Source: Reinekea thalattae | GTDB lineage: Bacteria; Pseudomonadota; Gammaproteobacteria; Pseudomonadales; Natronospirillaceae | NCBI RefSeq assembly: GCF_008041945.1 | Contig: NZ_VKAD01000001.1 | Coordinates: 744,001 to 808,000 of the forward strand | DNA: 64,000 nucleotides | Direction: 5' to 3' | Notes under the pieces: generated by a model | What the model was told of the DNA's origin: nothing | The model's database searches: none | Seen by the model: only the letters and a program-made list of their open reading frames with translations | Shown here: piece by piece, positions 37,983 to 46,468 of the stretch | Layout: the number at the start of each line of letters is the position of its first letter | Numbering within the stretch: position 1 is the first letter of the stretch | Translations under genes and position numbers: made by a program

Positions 37983-38572
37983 CAGTATTCGATCCCTTTT
38001 TGCGCCTTAACACCTAAACGAAAAGCATGGCGTTCACACTTAACAATCGAGATGGTATCGGCTATTTCTTGCAATGCGGTATCCATAGTACGGCCAGTGA
38101 TAATGACATTTTGCATGGCAGGTCGCTTTTGTAACGCTTCGACAACCGGTGCAACATCAAGGTAGCCATACTTGAACATATAGCTCATTTCATCGAACAC
38201 CAGCATGTCGTACTGCTCATCACGCAACAGCTCTTCGGCCTTGGACCAAGCTTTTTCGGCGGCGGCAATATCCTGTGCTTTATCTTGTGTTTCCCAAGTA
38301 AAGCCATGCCCCATAACATGCCAATCAATCAGTGGGTGGTCTTTAAATAATTTGTATTCGCCGGTTTCACTGCGGCCCTTAATAAATTGGATCACGGCAC
38401 ATTTTTTACCGTGGCCGACCGAGCGAGCCATAGTGCCAAAGGCAGAACTACTTTTACCTTTGCCATCGCCCTTTAATAAAATAAGTACGCCACGCTCTTC
38501 TGTAGCTTTGGCGATTTTTTCATCCATGAAGGCTTTTTTTGCCGCCATGCGATCTTGATGTGACTTAGACAT
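37982..38572 (-). CDS. cobO: Cob(I)yrinic acid a,c-diamide adenosyltransferase CobO/BtuR
   Basis: 196-aa CobA/CobO/BtuR-type corrinoid adenosyltransferase using ATP to form the Co-C bond. The modified P-loop GDGKGKSSSAFG is present near residue 34, with AVIQFIKG, DMLVFDEMSYMFKYGYLD, NVIITGRT and HAFRLGVKAQKGIEY, the conserved C-terminus. It begins 13 nt after the chlID stop and overlaps cobB. Confidence 0.95.
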   Translation of the reverse strand: MSKSHQDRMAAKKAFMDEKIAKATEERGVLILLKGDGKGKSSSAFGTMARSVGHGKKCAVIQFIKGRSETGEYKLFKDHPLIDWHVMGHGFTWETQDKAQDIAAAEKAWSKAEELLRDEQYDMLVFDEMSYMFKYGYLDVAPVVEALQKRPAMQNVIITGRTMDTALQEIADTISIVKCERHAFRLGVKAQKGIEY

Positions 38573-38585
38573 AACACAAACCTTT

Positions 38586-40475
38586 TTATAAAGCGTTCAA
38601 CTGTGCAAGCGGAATATATTGAGCCTGCAAACGTTGAGAAATTTTTTCTGCCACTCCGCGCTTAACTGCCGAGTTTTCAATATCGATCACCGTGACGCGG
38701 CCTTGCAACATGGGCAAAGTTTCATCCAGTCGCACGCGACCATCGGTAATAATATAGCTATGCAATTGCACCTTAGATTGCTGCAACAAACAGCGCTGTT
38801 GAATTTTTACAGCATGCTGTACAGCCTGAACAAAAGGCGTTCCGCCACCGGCTTTAATTGACTCTAAAAAATCGCTAATATTTTTAGGTGCTCGGCGCAT
38901 TGGCAGCAACAATTGCGACTGATCATTACCAAAGCCAACAATACTCACCTGCTCACGCTTTAAATAAGCCTGCCTTGCCTGCTTAAGAATCAAAGACTTT
39001 GCCAAATTAAATTGCTGGTTAGAAAGTACCGATCCAGATGTATCCAACAAAAATAAATGCATCACTAAACGAGCGGATCTTTTCGGCTGCCAGACCCAAC
39101 GCTGCAATGGCCATTGCCCGGCATTTGCCGCAAGAGTTTTAAACCAGTGAGGTTTTTGGCTGCTTTCAGTATCGGCTTTACGACCTAGCGCATCACCTGT
39201 TTGTGCACTGCTGGTAAAGGATCGCACTGCTTGCGATGACTTTACACCAGCCTGCTGCTGCGTTTTTAGCGAAGGCGTTACGGCATAATCTGTAATGGAT
39301 AGCGCTTCAAACTTTTGCGCCTTAGGTGGTAACGCACCCCAATCCTGATTTTCTTTCGTGTTACCTGAACTATGTTTATTGCCTGAATTCTGTTTGTTGT
39401 CTGAATCATAGTTACTTTTGCTTGCTGGGCCTTTTGAATTATCTGGCTCAGGTAATGACTGCGGACGATTATGAGTAGAGTCATCTTTAGCTTTTGGCCG
39501 TTGGAATTTTTTTTCGCCATGGTCAGTATCTGGCTGGCGTTGAGATGAACTTGGCGGCTGGTTTTGTGACGATGAGCTTTGTGATGAAGAGCTCGGTGGC
39601 TGACCACCCTGCTGGCGACGATGATCCAGCACAAACGACTCAACCATGAAGATGTCTTCTTCAGTAACCTCGGTACGCCCTTGCAACGCCGCATGTGCGC
39701 GTGCTGCTTGCAGCCAAACAATGTCGCCACGTAAGCCGTCTAGCTGCGCGTCGTAACAACGCTGTGCAATGGTTTTGCGCAAAGCCATATCGCATTGCAC
39801 ATCACTCAAAAGCTGTTGTGCCTGCTCAATCTGTTGTTGTAAATCTTGCTGACTTTGCTGATAGCTGGCAATAAATTCAGCTGGGTTTTGATCGAACGCT
39901 TCGCGTCTTGTAACCACTTCGATGCGATCTTGCACATCAAACTGATTAGAAAGCTGCACAAACAAACCAAAGCGATCGGTTAGCTGTGGCCGCAACTCAC
40001 CTTCGTCTGGATTCATCGTGCCGATCAATACAAATTTGGCATCGTGTTGATGGCTTACACCATCACGTTCTACATAGTTAACGCCACTGGCGGCAACATC
40101 CAGCAGTTGGTCGACCAAGTTATCAGGCAGTAGATTGACTTCGTCAACGTATAAAATACCGCCGTGCGCTTTGGCTAGCAGGCCTGGCTGGAAGTCGACT
40201 TTTTGCTGCTCAACAACCTTATTCAAACTCAGGCTGCCAATGAGCATTTCTTCTGTGGTGCCAAGCGGCAAGTTCACAAAGGGCGAACCATTAGCTGCGC
40301 GCTGCGGTAATAAGGTAGATAGACTTTTTGCCAACGTCGACTTAGCACTGCCACGCGGGCCGCTAATAAGCACACCTCCGACCAACGGATTAACAGCGGC
40401 CAGCTTTAACGCTAACTTAAAAGAGGTTTGACCAAGAACGGCCGTAAAGGGATAAATAAAGGAAGTCTGTGTCAT
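38586..40475 (-). CDS. Fused ChlI-ChlD type chelatase ATPase (partner of CobN)
   Basis: About 629 aa. The N-terminal AAA+ domain has Walker A SGPRGSAKST, Walker B ILYVDEVNLLPD and sensor region GTMNPDEGELRPQ; the C-terminal von Willebrand A domain has the MIDAS motif DTSGSV. A long Ser/Gln/Asn/Lys-rich linker (about residues 285-405) joins them. This layout drives metal insertion with CobN and stands in for CobS/CobT. I prefer the ATG at 40475 (GGTGG 8 nt upstream) over a GTG at 40487. It is the first large gene of the operon, coupled to a small leader ORF. Confidence 0.9.
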   Translation of the reverse strand: MTQTSFIYPFTAVLGQTSFKLALKLAAVNPLVGGVLISGPRGSAKSTLAKSLSTLLPQRAANGSPFVNLPLGTTEEMLIGSLSLNKVVEQQKVDFQPGLLAKAHGGILYVDEVNLLPDNLVDQLLDVAASGVNYVERDGVSHQHDAKFVLIGTMNPDEGELRPQLTDRFGLFVQLSNQFDVQDRIEVVTRREAFDQNPAEFIASYQQSQQDLQQQIEQAQQLLSDVQCDMALRKTIAQRCYDAQLDGLRGDIVWLQAARAHAALQGRTEVTEEDIFMVESFVLDHRRQQGGQPPSSSSQSSSSQNQPPSSSQRQPDTDHGEKKFQRPKAKDDSTHNRPQSLPEPDNSKGPASKSNYDSDNKQNSGNKHSSGNTKENQDWGALPPKAQKFEALSITDYAVTPSLKTQQQAGVKSSQAVRSFTSSAQTGDALGRKADTESSQKPHWFKTLAANAGQWPLQRWVWQPKRSARLVMHLFLLDTSGSVLSNQQFNLAKSLILKQARQAYLKREQVSIVGFGNDQSQLLLPMRRAPKNISDFLESIKAGGGTPFVQAVQHAVKIQQRCLLQQSKVQLHSYIITDGRVRLDETLPMLQGRVTVIDIENSAVKRGVAEKISQRLQAQYIPLAQLNAL

Positions 40476-40479
40476 TCTG

Positions 40480-40557
40480 TTAGCCACCGTTACGATTAAC
40501 GATCAGGCCACCGATACAGACAAAACGGCAAAACGCCGCAAACATACATGCAGTCAT
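40480..40557 (-). CDS. Putative 25-aa leader peptide between riboswitch and chlID
   Basis: A short frame on the minus strand starts ATG at 40557 with GAGG spaced 7 nt upstream, encodes 25 residues starting MTACMFAAFCRFVC, and stops (TAA) four bases before the chlID ATG. It contains three cysteines (C4, C10, C14), is hydrophobic, and ends NRNGG. The ribosome site is part of a perfect palindrome GAGGATCCTC (40559-40568) that could hide it. It may be a leader that couples translation to chlID, a small functional peptide, or chance. Evidence is the good ribosome site and the coupled spacing only. Confidence 0.45.
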   Translation of the reverse strand: MTACMFAAFCRFVCIGGLIVNRNGG

Positions 40558-40599
40558 CGAGGATCCTCAAGCACCCACCGTGCTATTGATTAATCTAAT

Positions 40600-40815
40600 A
40601 ACCAGGCCGGTATTCGGGCTCCTAGAGAGGCGAGCAATTCGCCTGTCGATTACACCTTCCCAAACCACTATTTCAATAGCCAGTTCAGTGGTATTGCAAT
40701 CTACTCTGTTAACCGATGCGGGGGCAGCGGCGGGGTTTTATGCTGTAAATAAACCAGCAAAAATACCGCACTTCCCGTTTAACTGGTCTCGATTGAGCGC
40801 CAGCACCTGATTAGC
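40600..40815 (-). promoter_or_regulatory. Cobalamin riboswitch before chlID-cobM operon
   Basis: On the minus strand: CAGGTGCTGGCG, AAACGGGAAG, GCTGCCCCCGCATCGG, CACTGAACTGG, GGGAAGGTG, and the B12 box AGCCCGAATACCGGCC (40605-40620). This is the third cobalamin riboswitch of the window and would repress the eleven-gene corrin operon when B12 is plentiful. Boundaries are approximate. Confidence 0.92.
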
Positions 40816-40942
40816 GAGCGCCGATAATAGCAGCTCGCCCTAGTAATTCCTATTATCCAGCAATGAATAAATCGGCACGCTGTATTGAGAATGAGAGCCG
40901 CGACACAGCCTACACATTGTGAGTAAGCAGCCCAGATGGCAA

Positions 40943-41857
40943 TCACTGATGCGCGCTATACAGCTGCAATAGCTGATCTACCGAACGCTCGACTGCGCTC
41001 AGGCCGTAACCAACTGTGCCCCACACATAACCATCAAGATAAACCAACTGATTGTTCTTTGTCGCTGAAAGCTGATCAACCAGTTCATTATCGAACAGCG
41101 ATACAGCATTACCCACCGGCAAACCAATCCCAGCATCACGATCTAAAACAAACAGCCAATCTGGGTTCACCTGAACCAACCATTCGAAGCTGATCAACTC
41201 GCCATGTTCGGTACCTTTACTGTCATCGATTGCAGATGGAATACCCAGTTCATCATAAAACCAACCAAAGCGTGAGCTTTGATCAAATTTGTACAGCTGC
41301 CCACCACGAACCACCACGAGTAAACCATTACCTTGCTGGCTGGCTAGCTGACGCAACGTAGAAATTTTGCCATCAATGCGATCTAGAATATCTTGCGCCT
41401 CTGGTCGTTTATTAAAATGATCAGCAATCTGTAAACTGCTTTGATGAAACTGAGTTAAAAAGTCACCACCCCACACCGAGGCATCGAGCACCGTTGATAT
41501 TTTTGATAGCTGCTGCTTATGATTCGCAGAGCGCGGGCCAATGATGATTAAATCCGGCTCTAGCGCTGCGATGGCTTCTATGTTCGGTTCAAAAAAAGTA
41601 CCAACATCCTGATACTGCTCGGTTTGATAGCTCGATAAATAATTCAAAGCGTATCGCTTAACCAAACCATGCACGGGTATTTCCAATGCTTGCAAGGTAT
41701 CTAATGACGCCAAACTCAAACTGACCACAACCGGATCTTTATTATTTTCAGTTTGCTTCGCCACCTCAGTTTCATCCGAACAGGCGCTGATTAAAACCAC
41801 CATCACGCTCACTACGATTAGGTAAAGTTTTTGTCGCATGAATTGTTCAGTGCTCAT
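40943..41857 (-). CDS. Siderophore-binding lipoprotein (ABC substrate-binding protein)
   Basis: 304-aa FecB/CeuE-type periplasmic binding protein anchored as a lipoprotein: a hydrophobic segment ends in the lipobox ISAC. The two lobes are joined by the long helix typical of the TroA/FhuD fold. SSRFGWFYDELGIP and EPDLIIIG match catecholate-siderophore binders, and the protein is clearly paralogous to the one at 48820. The ATG overlaps the acylase stop (ATGA), so they are coupled. A second possible start (MRQKLYL) lies 18 nt in. No permease is adjacent; it may share the importer at 49890-52595. Confidence 0.87.
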   Translation of the reverse strand: MSTEQFMRQKLYLIVVSVMVVLISACSDETEVAKQTENNKDPVVVSLSLASLDTLQALEIPVHGLVKRYALNYLSSYQTEQYQDVGTFFEPNIEAIAALEPDLIIIGPRSANHKQQLSKISTVLDASVWGGDFLTQFHQSSLQIADHFNKRPEAQDILDRIDGKISTLRQLASQQGNGLLVVVRGGQLYKFDQSSRFGWFYDELGIPSAIDDSKGTEHGELISFEWLVQVNPDWLFVLDRDAGIGLPVGNAVSLFDNELVDQLSATKNNQLVYLDGYVWGTVGYGLSAVERSVDQLLQLYSAHQ

Positions 41858-44148
41858 AGCATCTCCCCTTGTTGAGCAGTTTCAACTGATGTAATTGCCG
41901 TTAAATTTAATAGCAACCGCTCACCCGAATTATCAAACCCATCAGATAAAAAAGGTGCTCTATAAAGTTGTTTATTTGCAAACATCGCTAATTGCCGAGA
42001 TCGACTGTTTGAGTCAATCGTTTCACGTTGACCGTGGCTGAGTAATACATCAGCGACTAATTTTTCTTGCTGCCAATGCACCCTCTGTATATAAACAGTG
42101 CCAAATAAAATCACCGCAAAACCCTTATCAGTCAGCTCGCCAGGCATCTCACCGTTTAACAAACCTTCTTGGTACGAACCGCCATGCATTGGAATCAAAC
42201 CGCCATCTGCTTGTTGGTGCAGCACCGAACCCCAAGACGCATTCAGCGCCAAATTGCATTGTTCCAGCGTATCGATTGCCGATTGCATAGCATCGACCAA
42301 TTCACCAGCATTCCGCTGATTTAATAACAGCTGCGAACCTTTACTAGGGTCTCCACTGGCAGGCGCGACCAACAGCCCCTGAGCAATAAGCTGACTCCAA
42401 AATTGGTTAAACAGTAACGCCCCTGTGGATTCGGCATTATTTTTTTGATCCCACTGAGCAAGAATTTGAAAGCCACGACTGACCGACTCACTCAAATCAA
42501 CATTGCTGAGTTTAAGTAAGATGTCGTCTAAAAAGGTTTCTGCGGCATAATTACGGTTATCAAAAATAACCTGAAGAACATGCTCTGGTTTTACTGCTTG
42601 CGCCGCGACTAATTCGCTCATACGTCGATAAGACATGATTAATCTAGGGTCATAGCGCAAACCAGCAGCTATCGGTTTAGCTAATTGGTAGTCTGCTTTA
42701 TGTTGACCAAACACCGAGGCGTAATCCGGCTGTTCCTTGCCATACTCGGTGAACTTATAGCTGTTGTTGGTATTATGAATAATGCCGCGCGAATGAATCG
42801 TTGGATAAAAGCTGGCATCTGCCAATTGAATATTGCCATTTGCATCTCTTAAAAAACTTTCCGATTTACTGCCATCAAGCACATTAAAAGCAGCATCGGG
42901 TAAACGAACATGGCGGCTCACCATCTGATCATCAGTTAACGCAGGTGCGCGCCCTGCAATAACATAACCAACATAACCGTGTCGGTCAGCCACTACAAGC
43001 TGACAAAGTATGCCGCGATTTTGTTCAATGGCATGGGTAAATTCTTCCGTGCTGGCTGATTTAGCCGCCGCTAAAAACTGATCCAAACCCGCTGCATTGT
43101 TTTCATTCGGGTTGGTAATGGCGTACCAGCCTTCAGGCTTACCCGGCCGCTCAGGTAATTTATAAACAATACCGATTTCGGATTCCAAAAATGAATACTG
43201 CTGCTGCGCAACAGAGCCATTATTTTGCAGTACAGGAATATCAATTGTGCGAATCGCTAACGCTCGCTTTTCACCGTCGACCCGATAGTAGTAACCAGTA
43301 TCGTCGCTCTCTAGCTTCATTTTTTGCAGCACAAACGGCGTTACCGTGGCGGCATCTAAAATACTCCACGAAACATCTGAGTTATAACCTGTCATCGGTA
43401 ATGGGAAGCCTAAAAATGAACTGCCAGCAACATCCAGTTCGCCCTCTATCGTCAGGTGATATTGATGCATATAAATTCTTTGCTGATGGGGTGTTCGCTG
43501 CCACGCCGAATGAGGATTCCCCAACAGTATTGAACCAAAACCCTTTGCGACATCACCACCAAAGGCCCAAGCATTACTGCCAAAGCCACCCTCTTGGATC
43601 ACCTCTTTTGTGTGCGGTGAATGCTTCAATTCATCAGCACAAACCGACAGGGTCGAGGCCAATAAATGAGGGCCCATTTCTACCAGTTCTTTCATAATGC
43701 CAAATCGCATAGTAAAGCGAATCACATCAGCAATACTAAAAGTCACCAAAGGCTCACCAGCTAAGCGTTCGGTTTTTTGCTGCTCTGTTAAACTGGCAAC
43801 ATAATGATTCAGACCGCTGACATAGCCTTGAACATAGTCTTGTGCCTGTTGCGTTAACGCTGAAAACGAATTATTCCCCCATTCGTCAGGCAACCGAATA
43901 CGATACATCAAGTCTGAGTTGAGGTTGGTGGTCTGTAAAAAACCTACGGTAGAAATACCTTCTGCACCATAGTACTTACAACGCTCACCGCGTAATGCAA
44001 TCGCTTGGCCGCACAGCTCAGCAAGCCGATCTTGAGCATGGGCATAGCCATAACCCACCCCTAAGGCATAATAGTTTTTCGCCTTGATATGAGGCACATC
44101 ATATTCAGACCAATGGATCTCTACGTTTTGATCATCTAATACAGACAT
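41854..44148 (-). CDS. Penicillin-acylase family N-terminal nucleophile hydrolase (PvdQ-like)
   Basis: About 764 aa from the ATG at 44148. Self-cleaving Ntn-hydrolases of this family remove acyl chains from siderophores, lactones or beta-lactams. The catalytic serine is S191 in GGFGSNAWAFGG, the new N-terminus of the beta chain; HIKAKNYYALGVGYGYAHAQDRL is the typical alpha-chain start. Unlike PvdQ no signal peptide is visible, suggesting a cytoplasmic enzyme. An in-frame TTG at 44265 would add 39 residues including twelve Asn-Gln pairs from a hexanucleotide repeat. Position between a siderophore receptor and binding protein suggests deacylation of an acylated siderophore (inference). Confidence 0.85.
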   Translation of the reverse strand: MSVLDDQNVEIHWSEYDVPHIKAKNYYALGVGYGYAHAQDRLAELCGQAIALRGERCKYYGAEGISTVGFLQTTNLNSDLMYRIRLPDEWGNNSFSALTQQAQDYVQGYVSGLNHYVASLTEQQKTERLAGEPLVTFSIADVIRFTMRFGIMKELVEMGPHLLASTLSVCADELKHSPHTKEVIQEGGFGSNAWAFGGDVAKGFGSILLGNPHSAWQRTPHQQRIYMHQYHLTIEGELDVAGSSFLGFPLPMTGYNSDVSWSILDAATVTPFVLQKMKLESDDTGYYYRVDGEKRALAIRTIDIPVLQNNGSVAQQQYSFLESEIGIVYKLPERPGKPEGWYAITNPNENNAAGLDQFLAAAKSASTEEFTHAIEQNRGILCQLVVADRHGYVGYVIAGRAPALTDDQMVSRHVRLPDAAFNVLDGSKSESFLRDANGNIQLADASFYPTIHSRGIIHNTNNSYKFTEYGKEQPDYASVFGQHKADYQLAKPIAAGLRYDPRLIMSYRRMSELVAAQAVKPEHVLQVIFDNRNYAAETFLDDILLKLSNVDLSESVSRGFQILAQWDQKNNAESTGALLFNQFWSQLIAQGLLVAPASGDPSKGSQLLLNQRNAGELVDAMQSAIDTLEQCNLALNASWGSVLHQQADGGLIPMHGGSYQEGLLNGEMPGELTDKGFAVILFGTVYIQRVHWQQEKLVADVLLSHGQRETIDSNSRSRQLAMFANKQLYRAPFLSDGFDNSGERLLLNLTAITSVETAQQGEML

Positions 44149-44161
44149 CTGTTCGCTCTTT

Positions 44162-44235
<74 letters not shown>

Positions 44236-44269
44236 TGAATTATTGATTAACTCCACAGATCGCAATACG

Positions 44270-44294
44270 TAAAAAGCCCGCTTGCGCGGGCTTA
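44270..44294 (-). terminator. Terminator after the TonB receptor gene
   Basis: Stem AAGCCCGC (44274-44281) / GCGGGCTT (44286-44293) with a 4-nt loop, running on the minus strand into T5. It lies 40 nt after the receptor stop and just upstream of the acylase. Confidence 0.9.
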
Positions 44295-44332
44295 ATCGTT
44301 TTTACAATACTAAAACCTAATATCTAACAAGG

Positions 44333-46357
44333 TTACATACGGTAGGTTAAATTAAAACCAACAGTACGAGTTTGGCCAACAGACCAACGGTCACTATTAT
44401 CAAAATAGATAATTTCTTCATTGGCTAGATTTTTAATATAAACATCCGCTTCTAAATCATTCCAAATGTAGCCTGCACGCAGGTTCGCCGTCACATAGTC
44501 ACCTGCAAGCAAGTCTTCATCGTTACTTAAATCAGAATAGTATTCACCAACATACATAACATCAGCAGAGACCTTAAACGAATCACCTAAATACTGCGTA
44601 ATGCCAGCACTCACATCAAATGCAGGAGCACTCGGTAACTCATTACCTTCGTAAGCAGAGTCTGCGCTATAACTCACCACTTCTGTTTTAGTAAACCCAA
44701 CTGAGCTACTTAATTCAGTCGATGCAGTTACAAAACTTGAGCCCGCGATCTCAACACCATAGGTACGAGCATCATCAACGTTTTCAATTTTATAGGTCGA
44801 TGAATTAAGTGCTTGATAATCGGCGTAATCATTAAAGAACAGATTTACAGTTACTAAAGAACTGCCTTGCGTAGCAATTAAACCTGCCTCATAGGCTATA
44901 ACTGTTTCTGAATCGTATTCGTAATAATCCCAATCGTAATCGTCCCAAAAATCGTAACCTTCACCACCCGCGTTATAACCTTTGCGCACGGAAGCATTTA
45001 AAGTCACTGCATCGTTAACATCGTAAATCGCTGCAAGTTTTGGTAAGACAATAGTTTCATTTGAGTCTGTAGCATAATCAATTGAGCCGGTTGCAGAGCG
45101 AGCGATATCTTGGTTTTCAACTCGACCACCTGCAATAACTCTCAAAGCTGGCACTACTTGATACGTCGCTTCACCATAGACTGCCATACTGGTGGTTTCA
45201 AAATCATTCACCCAAGATGTAGAAACGCCCTGGTCCTGTTGATTATTGGCATAATACAGACCTGCAAGTGCTGATAGTTTTGAATCAAGCGCCGTCAGCT
45301 GAACTCTATTTTCAAGCGCTAGGTTTTGCGTATCTGAGTAGACATCAAATGAACTCGGGTACTGTGCAAACTCAACATTTTGAACACCATAGCTAGCATG
45401 GAATGAATTGCTTAAAGATTGACTAAACTGATAGTCGACATCTGAGGCTACGCTGTAAGTAACCGAATCCTGAATTCGAGTATTAGCGCCATCCAATACA
45501 TTAGTGGCATCATCATCATTGGCCCAGTTCAAATAGTTACCTTCAAAAACACTGTAGTTAGTTGTTAGTTTTGCGCTTAAGCCAGAAAGTGCCGCAGGCT
45601 CCCACAACAGTTTTAAGCGACTATTAAGATTATCCATGTCATCTAAATCGTCGAGGTTATCGATCGCCGTAGAGCCTTCGGCATAGGTCATGTAGCTTTC
45701 GCCAGTAGAGCCGTCTATAGCTATTCGATACGCTAACTCATCATCAATAATTGGACCGGAACTCATAACCGCTAGGTTAGACATGAAGTTGCCGTTCTCG
45801 TACATTTCACTGCCAGCACGAACAGCGCTTTGCCAAAAATAAGTTGGGTCATTAGTGGAAGAGACCATAGCTCCACCTATAGAGCTGTTACCCTGTAAGG
45901 TAGATTGCGGGCCTTTTAGAATTTCAACCTGAGCTACATCCCATAAATTGCTAGGCGTAAAGTTATAACCTGCCCAGGATTGAGATACGCCATCGACTAG
46001 GGTCGCGACCCTTGCTGCCGCTCCAGTTCTAAAAGCAATTCCACCCGTTGCGGAGCCCTTACCATCGATACCTCGAATAGTCACAGAACCAAAGCCAGTC
46101 GTCGTTACATTGGCAGCACTTGCCGCTACTTCATCAACACTTTTAAATTCTGTTGTAGTCAAATCGGAGCCACCAATAACAGTAACTGCGGTGGTCGTAT
46201 CTTTAATTGATTTTTCTACCTTTTCACCCTTAACAACTATTGTTTCAGCAGTACTGGCAATTTCAGCCTCCTCTGCAAATGCTACATTAGTGGCGAAAAC
46301 TAAGGAGCCAAATAATGTTAAGCCTTTTATATAAGGGTTGTGACCTAAAACATTCAT
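44333..46357 (-). CDS. TonB-dependent outer-membrane siderophore receptor
   Basis: 674 aa from the ATG at 46357, which opens on a signal peptide ending near VAFA; an earlier in-frame codon at 46435 would run through the Fur box. A TonB box (ETIVVKG) is followed by the plug domain (residues about 45-160, with VTIRGIDG and VEILKGPQSTLQG) and a 22-strand barrel ending in a C-terminal aromatic strand (TVGFNLTYRM). Loop regions are rich in Asp and Tyr, for example YDFWDDYDWDYYEYDSE. A strong Fur box lies just upstream. Catecholate uptake is suggested by the divergent Fes-type gene. Confidence 0.92.
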   Translation of the reverse strand: MNVLGHNPYIKGLTLFGSLVFATNVAFAEEAEIASTAETIVVKGEKVEKSIKDTTTAVTVIGGSDLTTTEFKSVDEVAASAANVTTTGFGSVTIRGIDGKGSATGGIAFRTGAAARVATLVDGVSQSWAGYNFTPSNLWDVAQVEILKGPQSTLQGNSSIGGAMVSSTNDPTYFWQSAVRAGSEMYENGNFMSNLAVMSSGPIIDDELAYRIAIDGSTGESYMTYAEGSTAIDNLDDLDDMDNLNSRLKLLWEPAALSGLSAKLTTNYSVFEGNYLNWANDDDATNVLDGANTRIQDSVTYSVASDVDYQFSQSLSNSFHASYGVQNVEFAQYPSSFDVYSDTQNLALENRVQLTALDSKLSALAGLYYANNQQDQGVSTSWVNDFETTSMAVYGEATYQVVPALRVIAGGRVENQDIARSATGSIDYATDSNETIVLPKLAAIYDVNDAVTLNASVRKGYNAGGEGYDFWDDYDWDYYEYDSETVIAYEAGLIATQGSSLVTVNLFFNDYADYQALNSSTYKIENVDDARTYGVEIAGSSFVTASTELSSSVGFTKTEVVSYSADSAYEGNELPSAPAFDVSAGITQYLGDSFKVSADVMYVGEYYSDLSNDEDLLAGDYVTANLRAGYIWNDLEADVYIKNLANEEIIYFDNSDRWSVGQTRTVGFNLTYRM

Positions 46358-46386
46358 AACAACTACTCTTACTTGATAATTAGAAT

Positions 46387-46405
46387 GCAAATGATAATTA
46401 CTTTC
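46387..46405. promoter_or_regulatory. Fur box between receptor and esterase genes
   Basis: GCAAATGATAATTACTTTC matches the 19-bp Fur consensus at 14 positions, including the central ATGATAAT. It sits 30 nt from the receptor ATG and about 64 nt from the esterase start, so one site can repress both directions. Confidence 0.85.
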
Positions 46406-46468
46406 ATTTACAATACAACCAAGAAATACAGACAAACGTAAAAACTCATCGTCGATAATGTGGAATTT

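Noticed and set aside
40943-41857. BtuF (vitamin B12 binding protein) because it borders a cobalamin operon
   Set aside because: It is clearly paralogous to the siderophore-binding protein at 48820, is coupled to the acylase, and the riboswitch lies downstream of it rather than in front.
46358-46435. N-terminal extension of the TonB receptor
   Set aside because: It would run through the Fur box and place 26 residues ahead of a normal signal peptide.
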